In this document: piece after piece, positions 7,126 through 11,871 of the stretch | Layout: each line of letters opens with the position of its first letter | Position numbering within the stretch: the stretch's first letter is position 1 | DNA from: Candidatus Methanoplasma sp. | GTDB taxonomy: Archaea > Thermoplasmatota > Thermoplasmata > Methanomassiliicoccales > Methanomethylophilaceae | Assembly (NCBI GenBank): GCA_031288985.1 | Contig: JAITQH010000067.1 | Coordinates: 1-11,871 of the forward strand | Length of the DNA: 11,871 nt | Direction: 5' to 3' | Program-made: the position numbers and the translations under genes | The notes under the pieces: model-generated | What the model saw: the letters and a program-made list of their open reading frames with translations, nothing else | What the model was told of the DNA's origin: nothing | Databases searched by the model: none

Positions 7126-7140
7126 GTTATAATATTTAAA
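7126..7140 (-). promoter_or_regulatory. TATA-like box for the methyltransferase operon
   Basis: Read on the - strand, TTTAAATATTATAAC ends about 19 nt before the ATG at 7107, placing the transcription start close to that ATG or to TTG 7116. This fits a leaderless archaeal transcript. The block is nearly symmetrical in A/T content, so it could also act as a weak box for rightward transcription from about 7160. Confidence 0.5.
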
Positions 7141-7254
7141 GGGTGCGCGGGGGGAGGTGGCCGAAAGTGGCATGTTTTTGCCGCGGCATAGGATGCGCAT
7201 ATCAGCGGTGCATTGGGCGGAACAGTGCACAGCACCCGCGAAGCACGCGCACCC
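7141..7254. other. GC-rich structured intergenic segment; candidate ncRNA or leader
   Basis: The 200-nt gap between the divergent methyltransferase and Lsm genes holds a GC-rich block flanked by A/T-rich promoters. GGGTGCGCG (7141-7149) is the exact inverted complement of CGCGCACCC (7246-7254), so the block could be closed by a 9-bp stem. Inside it, GTGGCA/TGCCGC (about 7167-7184) forms a stem around a U-rich loop that uses a G-U pair only in the + sense, and GCGGTGC pairs with GCACCCGC (about 7205-7239) with one bulged C. The - strand sense has a TATA-like TTAAAAAAC about 26 nt ahead of the 3' arm, so either strand could be the RNA. I do not recognise a known family: no tRNA or 5S rRNA consensus is visible. 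Chance pairing in GC-rich DNA cannot be excluded. Confidence 0.3.
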
Positions 7255-7274
7255 CTTCTGATTTTCCCCGCAGT

Positions 7275-7287
7275 AAAGTTTTTTAAC
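7275..7287 (+). promoter_or_regulatory. Putative TATA box of the Lsm gene
   Basis: AAAGTTTTTTAAC is the only A/T-rich element upstream of the Lsm gene and is centred about 33 nt before ATG 7315 and 25 nt before the in-frame ATG 7306. No clear Shine-Dalgarno motif follows. It is a plausible but degenerate TATA box and is also oriented to serve leftward transcription into the structured segment. Confidence 0.35.
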
Positions 7288-7314
7288 AAAGCACGGCATG
7301 GTTGGATGATAATT

Positions 7315-7536
7315 ATGGTCATGCCTCAAGTATTATTGGAAAAATCCGTTGACAAGCGCGTTTCGCTTCTTCTTAAGGACGGAAGGGTCCTTGAGGGAAA
7401 ACTCACGGGCTTTGACGAGTACATGAACATGGTTCTTGAGGAGACCACGGAGAACAACGCGGCGGGCGCGGAGGAAAGGCGTCTCGGAACCGTGGTTCTG
7501 CGCGGCAACAATGTCGTGAGCATATCGCCGATCTAA
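7315..7536 (+). CDS. Archaeal Sm-like (Lsm/SmAP) RNA-binding protein
   Basis: A 73-residue protein with the full Sm fold. The Sm1 motif is VSLLLKDGRVLEGKLTGFDEYMNMVLEE (about residues 16-43), including the D-x-x-M-N RNA-binding loop (FDEYMNMVL). A short acidic insert (TENNAAGAEE) precedes the Sm2 motif LGTVVLRGNNVVSI (about 57-70), with the typical RGNNV RNA-binding turn. Such proteins form six- or seven-membered rings that bind U-rich RNA and take part in RNA metabolism. Start choice: in-frame ATGs occur at 7306, 7315 and 7321. MVMPQVLLEKS at 7315 fits the usual N-terminus of the family, but 7306 cannot be excluded if the transcript is leaderless. The transporter permease gene starts 31 nt after the stop, so the genes may be co-transcribed. 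Confidence 0.93.
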   Translation: MVMPQVLLEKSVDKRVSLLLKDGRVLEGKLTGFDEYMNMVLEETTENNAAGAEERRLGTVVLRGNNVVSISPI

Positions 7537-7567
7537 GCGTCTTCACGGTCTTTGGCCGGAGGAAAAC

Positions 7568-9208
7568 ATGTCCCTCTTGAAAAAGATAAACGAGATGTCA
7601 GACAGCAGGCGGTCCCGCAAGGCGTGGTTCGGCGCCGTCTGCGTCGTTTTCCTTACGCTGATCATAATCCCGTCCATATTTGTGGTCTTCCGACTGTTCA
7701 CGGACTGGTCGTCCGTCGACGGCGTGATCGCCGACGGCGCCACGATGGGCGTCATCAAAGGCGCGCTGTTCAACTCTTTCAGCATAGCGTTCATTGTGAC
7801 CGTCATCGATGTCATCGTAGGCATCCCGATGGCTTGGCTGCTTGTGAGGAAGCACTTCCAAGGGAAACGGTATCTCGACACGCTCATGGACATGCCTCTG
7901 GCGTTCCCGACGGCGGTCCTCGGCATATCTGTGGTGATGTTCTGGGGCGCACCCGAAGGGATAGACATCCCCGGGCTCGGTCTGAATCTCTCGCCCTATG
8001 CGATGCTGATCCTTCTGCATACGATCTTCACGTATCCTTACATGGTCCGTTCCCTGTCGGCGATCCTGGAACAGATAGAGCCGAACTACGAAACGGCGGC
8101 GATGACCCTGTCGGCGTCAAGATTCACCGCCGTGCGAACGATAACGCTTCCGCTGTTCAGGGCGGGGCTCGTTACGGGCTTCATCCTTTGTTTCGCAAGA
8201 TCTCTTTCAGAGACCGGAGGGACGTACATCGCGCTGAAGATGATGGGCGTGCAGTCCACTTTCTTCACAGGGCCGACCTTCATCAACGACGCCAAGAGCC
8301 TGTTGGGCCCCGACTCCGCCATGGGCCCCATGATCCTGATCAGCGTGCTGATGATCGTGCTGGCCATCGCGCTTCTTGTGGCGGCGAGGCTTATGATGGT
8401 CCGGCTGAAGATACCGACGTCCCGCGTGTGGCCGCAGTTCGGCCGAAGGCTCAGCCGCGGAACGGTTCCCAAGATCAAGGATGCGCTGTCGATAGCATTC
8501 CTGCTGGTGATAGTTCTGATCCCGTCGTTCTACATATTCGCGTTCCTGACGCAGCCGGTGGCGGCCGTGGATTACGGCGCGCTCCTGTCCTCCATCGGCC
8601 TGTCGTTCCTGGTGGCGGGGGCGGCGGTGGTGTTTGACATAGTGTTCGGGATACCCATGGCGCTGTACATAGCGAGGAACAGGAGGACCGTCCTCGGCAA
8701 GATGCTGGACGAGGCGGTCAACGTGCCTCTGATCATACCCACCACCGCCCTGGGTTTCTCTCTGGCTCTGTTCTGGGGGATGTTCTACAGCGGCGATTCC
8801 ACCGCCGTGTTCACCGCAATGGTGATACTGGGCCACATATCGTTCACTTACCCCTTGGTGGTGAGGAACATCATAGGCGCGGTGGAAGAGGCTGACGCGT
8901 CGTACGAGGAAGTGGCGATGACCCTCGGCGCGAAGCCGTTCCAAGCGTTCTCCAAAGTGTTGGTGCCCATAATCAAATCCTCGATAATCGCGGGAGCGAT
9001 ACTGTCGTTCACAAGATCCCTGGGGGAGACGGGAGCCACCACGTCCATCAGCGGCGCCGTCAAGACCGTCCCCGTCTACATCATGGATCTGGTCAACAAG
9101 GACAGCTATGCCGAAGCGGCCATGTGCTCCATAATACTCATAGTCATATGCTTCATTCTGATATTCGCCGTGAGGATGATCATAAACAGAGGTGAGCGCC
9201 ATGCCTGA
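7568..9208 (+). CDS. ABC transporter permease, two fused BPD_transp_1 domains
   Basis: A 546-residue integral membrane protein made of two homologous halves. Hydrophobic stretches begin about residue 19 (VCVVFLTLIIIPSIFVV) and recur through both halves, giving about 6 + 6 expected helices. Both halves share a GIPMA(W/L) element (85-90 and 361-366), a P-x-x-x-P-T loop (110-115; 387-392) and LGxSxxxFWG. Each half has an EAA loop that docks an ATPase: YETAAMTLSASRFTAVRTI (174-192) and YEEVAMTLGAKPFQAFSKV (446-464). SLSETGG and SLGETGAT follow these loops, resembling anion, thiamine and iron-type importers. Fused permeases of this size occur in ThiP and iron/phosphonate families, so the substrate cannot be assigned. 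ATG 7568 has CGGAGG 5 nt upstream. Two ATPase genes follow with overlaps; no substrate-binding protein is in the window. Confidence 0.92.
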   Translation: MSLLKKINEMSDSRRSRKAWFGAVCVVFLTLIIIPSIFVVFRLFTDWSSVDGVIADGATMGVIKGALFNSFSIAFIVTVIDVIVGIPMAWLLVRKHFQGKRYLDTLMDMPLAFPTAVLGISVVMFWGAPEGIDIPGLGLNLSPYAMLILLHTIFTYPYMVRSLSAILEQIEPNYETAAMTLSASRFTAVRTITLPLFRAGLVTGFILCFARSLSETGGTYIALKMMGVQSTFFTGPTFINDAKSLLGPDSAMGPMILISVLMIVLAIALLVAARLMMVRLKIPTSRVWPQFGRRLSRGTVPKIKDALSIAFLLVIVLIPSFYIFAFLTQPVAAVDYGALLSSIGLSFLVAGAAVVFDIVFGIPMALYIARNRRTVLGKMLDEAVNVPLIIPTTALGFSLALFWGMFYSGDSTAVFTAMVILGHISFTYPLVVRNIIGAVEEADASYEEVAMTLGAKPFQAFSKVLVPIIKSSIIAGAILSFTRSLGETGATTSISGAVKTVPVYIMDLVNKDSYAEAAMCSIILIVICFILIFAVRMIINRGERHA

Positions 9209-10328
9209 GATAACGCTGGACGGCCTGGTGAAAGAATACGGGGGCGTCAAGGCCACCGACGGGCTGTCCCTGACGGTCAGGGACGGCGAGTACCTGTGCA
9301 TACTGGGTCCAACAGGATCCGGGAAGACAACCTGCCTCAGGATGATCTGCGGGCTGACCGCGCCGGACAGCGGGAAGGTGCTGTTCGACGGACGCGACGT
9401 GACGAACGAGCCCGTCAGCAGGCGCAAGGCCGCGATGCTGTCTCAGGTGTATTCTCTGTTCCCGTCTAATACGGTGTACGAGAACGTGATGTTCTCCCCG
9501 AAGATACAGGAGTGGCCGGAAGACGATGCCAGGCAGATCGTGAAGAGCATGATCAAGATGGTCCACATGGAGAGCAAGGCCCACTCCTACCCGAGAGAGC
9601 TGAGCGGCGGCCAGCAGCAGCGCACGGCGCTGGCGCGTGCGTTGGCGTCGGACTCCGACGTGCTTTTGCTGGACGAACCGCTGAGGGCGCTGGACGCCCG
9701 CCTGAGGCTGGAACTCAGGAAGGAGCTGAGGTCGATGGTGAAGGAGATGAGGCTGACGTCCGTGCACGTCACCCACGACCAGGACGAGGCCCTGGAGATG
9801 GCAGACCGCATCGCAGTCATAAGAAAGGGCAGGATAATCCAGGTGGGCACCCCTACTGAAGTGTTCCGGGATCCTCTGACCCCATTCGTGGCCAACTTCG
9901 TCGGACGCTCCAACATCTTCGTCGGAGTGATGGGACGATCCTTTGACGGGTATTCCGAAGTGATGATGCCGCTCGGAGACGGCAGGGCCGTGCTGAAGGT
10001 CCGCAGGTCGGAGATGCAGGAAGGAAGCGCGGTCGTCGTCGCAGTCAAGATCGGCTCTACGAAATTGGAGAAGATCCGGCCGGATGCGGCCGGCGGAACC
10101 GACCCGCCCGGCTATTTCCGCGGCAAGGTGGAAAGGATCCTGTACGAGGGAGCGACGATAACCGTGGAGGTCGGGACCCCGGCAGGGATCGTGTCCGCGA
10201 AGCTTCCCAACCGCAAGTTCGAGGATCACGCCGCAGACGACTCCGTATTGATATGGTGGCCGCCCGAGACCGCGTCGGTGTTCCCGATGCCCCCGGAAGG
10301 ATTGGAAGACGAACTGAGGTTGGACTGA
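9201..10328 (+). CDS. ABC transporter ATP-binding protein (first of two, TOBE-bearing)
   Basis: A 375-residue importer ATPase that would power the fused permease. Motifs: Walker A GPTGSGKTT (36-44), Q-loop Q82, signature LSGGQ (134-138), Walker B LLLDEP (155-160) with catalytic E159, and switch H192 in VTHDQDEA. A C-terminal TOBE-like regulatory region (about 240-375) includes FRGKVERILYEGATITVEVG. Two departures from the usual pattern: the D-loop is RALD (162-165) where SALD is standard, and the Q-loop neighbourhood reads MLSQVYSLFP rather than VFQNYALFP. ATG 9201 is preferred to GTG 9192 because GAGGTGA lies 5 nt upstream; it overlaps the permease end by 8 nt. Its stop overlaps the next ATPase start by one base (TGATG). 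Probably forms a heterodimer with that protein. Confidence 0.95.
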   Translation: MPEITLDGLVKEYGGVKATDGLSLTVRDGEYLCILGPTGSGKTTCLRMICGLTAPDSGKVLFDGRDVTNEPVSRRKAAMLSQVYSLFPSNTVYENVMFSPKIQEWPEDDARQIVKSMIKMVHMESKAHSYPRELSGGQQQRTALARALASDSDVLLLDEPLRALDARLRLELRKELRSMVKEMRLTSVHVTHDQDEALEMADRIAVIRKGRIIQVGTPTEVFRDPLTPFVANFVGRSNIFVGVMGRSFDGYSEVMMPLGDGRAVLKVRRSEMQEGSAVVVAVKIGSTKLEKIRPDAAGGTDPPGYFRGKVERILYEGATITVEVGTPAGIVSAKLPNRKFEDHAADDSVLIWWPPETASVFPMPPEGLEDELRLD

Positions 10329-11410
10329 TGAAGATACGCATGGAGAACGTCTCAATGAAATTCGGCGACTTCTATGCCGCGAAGGATATCAACATATCCA
10401 TCTCCAAAGGGGAGTACCTTACGATCCTCGGACCTTCGGGATGCGGGAAGACGACGCTGATAAAGATGATCTCCGGAATACTCCGCCCCACGGAGGGGTG
10501 CATATTCGTGGATGGGGAGGACGTCACGGACACGCATCTGGAGGACCGCGACACAGGATATGTGTTCCAGAACATAGCTCTGTTCCCGAACATGACCGTC
10601 TCCGACAATGTGGGATACAGCCCCAGGGTCAGAGACATGACGAAAGACGAGACCGCGTCCGTGTCCGAAGAATATCTGAAACTGGTGAAGATGTTGGATC
10701 GGGCGGGCGCGATCCCCAAGGAACTGTCCGGAGGAGAGCAGCAGAAAGTGGCGATAGCCAGAGCACTTGCGTCCGGGTCGAAGCTTCTCATGCTGGACGA
10801 GCCTCTGTCGGCCCTCGACGCCCGTGTAAGGGTTGAGCTCAGGTACGATATGCGCAGACTCGTGAAGAAGCTGGGGATAACCGTCCTCCATGTGACGCAC
10901 GACCAGGAGGAGGCCATGTCGGTGTCCGACAGGATAATTCTGATGAGGGCGGGCAGGATCGTGGAGATCGGGACCCCGCTGGACATGTACAGAAACCCCG
11001 GATCCATATTCGCGGCGTACTTCATAGGAGAGACCAATCTGCTGGAGTGCACCGTGTCGGGCAAGACGAAGACGGGAAAGACGGTGGTCCGCCTCAGAGG
11101 CGGGCAGATGGTCAGGGCGGCCAAGTCCGTCCTGACGGAGGGCGACGCCGCCGTGATATCGGTGCGCCCCGAAAACGTATACGCCGCGAAAGAGGGGTTG
11201 AAGGCGGAAGTGACCGAAGTGGTGTTCATGGGGACATATCGGAGAGTGAGGACGGTGGCGGAGACCAACGACTATCTGGAGTACAACATCTCCTCGGACG
11301 ACGAGATACCTAAAATAGGAGACAAAGTGCATCTGGTCTTCAACAAAAAGGCCACCATGGTCTTCCCCAGACCGGAAAAAGGATTGAAAGAGGCGATTGA
11401 ACTTGAATGA
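10328..11410 (+). CDS. ABC transporter ATP-binding protein (second, TOBE-bearing)
   Basis: A 360-residue importer ATPase with a fully standard motif set: Walker A GPSGCGKTT (35-43), Q-loop Q81 in VFQNIALFP, signature LSGGE (133-137), Walker B LLMLDEP (153-159) with E158, D-loop SALD (161-164) and switch H191 in VTHDQEEA. The C-terminal part (about 237-360) has a TOBE-like segment AEVTEVVFMGTYRRVRTVAE. It is clearly related to, but well diverged from, the preceding ATPase. The start is ATG 10328, which overlaps the upstream stop by one base and has GAGGT 7 nt upstream. The open frame extends further back to 10253, but that reading lies inside the previous gene. Together with the fused permease it would make an importer with two unlike ATPases; the ligand is unknown. 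Confidence 0.95.
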   Translation: MKIRMENVSMKFGDFYAAKDINISISKGEYLTILGPSGCGKTTLIKMISGILRPTEGCIFVDGEDVTDTHLEDRDTGYVFQNIALFPNMTVSDNVGYSPRVRDMTKDETASVSEEYLKLVKMLDRAGAIPKELSGGEQQKVAIARALASGSKLLMLDEPLSALDARVRVELRYDMRRLVKKLGITVLHVTHDQEEAMSVSDRIILMRAGRIVEIGTPLDMYRNPGSIFAAYFIGETNLLECTVSGKTKTGKTVVRLRGGQMVRAAKSVLTEGDAAVISVRPENVYAAKEGLKAEVTEVVFMGTYRRVRTVAETNDYLEYNISSDDEIPKIGDKVHLVFNKKATMVFPRPEKGLKEAIELE

Positions 11411-11417
11411 AAAAGGA

Positions 11418-11871
11418 ATGTTGGGCTGGTTCGGAAGGAGGAAGGAAGACTCTGTGCGCACAGGGTCCAGGAGCCACGGCTTGGCCGTGATGGACGCGGC
11501 GATCGAACTGGATCTGGCGATCCAAGCCATGTCCAAAGGAGACAGGACGGCGGCCATGAAGTGCATAGAAAGGCTCATACTGTGCGAAAGGGAGGCGGAC
11601 CGCATCGAAGACCGCCTCTGCGCAGAGATAAGCGGAGGGGAGCTCAGCGTGCAGGAGAGGGAGGACCTCATACACTTCGTCCGCAAGATGGACCACATCG
11701 CGAACTGGGCCAAAGAGGCGGCGCTGCACATACAGCTGATAAAGGAGACAGACTCGGAGGTGCCGGAGGACATATGGAACCAAATAGGGAAGATGTCGTC
11801 CGAGATCATGCCGGCCGTTAAGCATCTGATAAAGGCCGTGGAGTCGCTTGCGTTGGACAGCGCCGAGACGG
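11418..11871 (+). CDS. DUF47 family PhoU-like protein (3' end outside window)
   Basis: An open frame with no stop to the window edge, 151 codons visible. The sequence is all-helical: GLAVMDAAIELDLAIQAMSKG, then IERLILCEREADRIEDRL with the E-x(2)-A-D metal-cluster type motif, then VQEREDLIHFVRKMDHIANWAKEAA. This is the DUF47/PhoU_div pattern of small metal-binding helical proteins often found beside phosphate or other anion transporters, where they are thought to act as regulators. Start uncertain: ATG 11418 is directly preceded by AAGGA with too short a spacing. TTG 11403, in frame and 9 nt after GAGG, is an alternative that would add five residues and overlap the upstream ATPase end by 8 nt. 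It is the last gene of the transporter unit in view and supports a link to anion or phosphate homeostasis, which is an inference. Confidence 0.8.
   Translation, partial: MLGWFGRRKEDSVRTGSRSHGLAVMDAAIELDLAIQAMSKGDRTAAMKCIERLILCEREADRIEDRLCAEISGGELSVQEREDLIHFVRKMDHIANWAKEAALHIQLIKETDSEVPEDIWNQIGKMSSEIMPAVKHLIKAVESLALDSAET

Noticed and set aside
5542..7191. Long + strand open frame (549 codons) opposite the methyltransferase
   Set aside because: Antisense to a methyltransferase with all its conserved motifs; the translation has no recognisable motif and crosses the promoter region.
7141..7254. 5S rRNA or tRNA gene, suggested by size and closing stem
   Set aside because: No CCGAAC-type 5S loop and no tRNA T-loop consensus could be found on either strand.
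7213..7314. N-terminal extension of the Lsm protein from TTG 7213
   Set aside because: The added residues lie in the structured intergenic and promoter region and are not part of the Sm fold.
8207..9427. Long - strand open frame (406 codons) opposite the permease
   Set aside because: Histidine-, arginine- and glutamine-rich shadow of membrane-helix codons with no family pattern.
10352..11809. Long - strand open frame (485 codons) opposite the second ATPase and DUF47 gene
   Set aside because: The + strand carries complete ABC and DUF47 patterns; the - strand product is a low-complexity mirror of them.

Overview
This looks like archaeal chromosome, most plausibly Thermoplasmata and perhaps a gut-type Methanomassiliicoccales. 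The reasons are an smc-scpA-scpB operon whose codon use is rich in AGG, AGA and ATA, an archaeal Sm-like (Lsm) protein, a DUF47 PhoU-like protein, and A/T-rich TATA-type boxes about 25 nt upstream of start codons that lack Shine-Dalgarno sequences (leaderless genes), alongside operon-internal genes with good Shine-Dalgarno sites. The taxonomic placement is an inference from style and gene content.

Layout. (1) Bases 3-2913 carry the 3' part of smc followed by scpA and scpB, all on the + strand: the chromosome condensation and segregation complex. (2) Bases about 2914-7116 look like an accessory block inserted between housekeeping genes. It has a tandem 23-bp repeat array that runs into a TATA box, a + strand AAA ATPase with a C-terminal DUF4143-type nuclease-like domain, and on the - strand a tightly overlapping operon of a C5-cytosine methyltransferase, a probable type II restriction endonuclease with a C-terminal B3-like recognition domain, and a Vsr-type mismatch endonuclease. 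(3) Bases 7117-7314 are a GC-rich, structured intergenic region with promoters on both sides. (4) Bases 7315-11871 on the + strand hold an Lsm gene, then an import ABC transporter (one fused double-domain permease and two non-identical TOBE-bearing ATPases), then a DUF47/PhoU-like gene that runs off the window.

How the genes work together. SMC, ScpA (kleisin) and ScpB (winged-helix partner) form one complex. In the accessory block the methyltransferase would mark C5-cytosine sites, the endonuclease would cut unmarked DNA, and Vsr would nick T:G mismatches left by deamination of 5-methylcytosine. The adjacent ATPase is of unknown function and has its own repeat-containing promoter. The transporter genes overlap or nearly touch and are probably one transcription unit. 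No substrate-binding protein is in view, so the ligand is unknown; the DUF47 neighbour hints at an anion or phosphate-related role only.

The best candidates for something undescribed are the promoter-embedded 23-bp repeat array of the DUF4143 ATPase, the methyltransferase/B3-endonuclease/zinc-less Vsr module beside it, and the structured region upstream of the Lsm gene.
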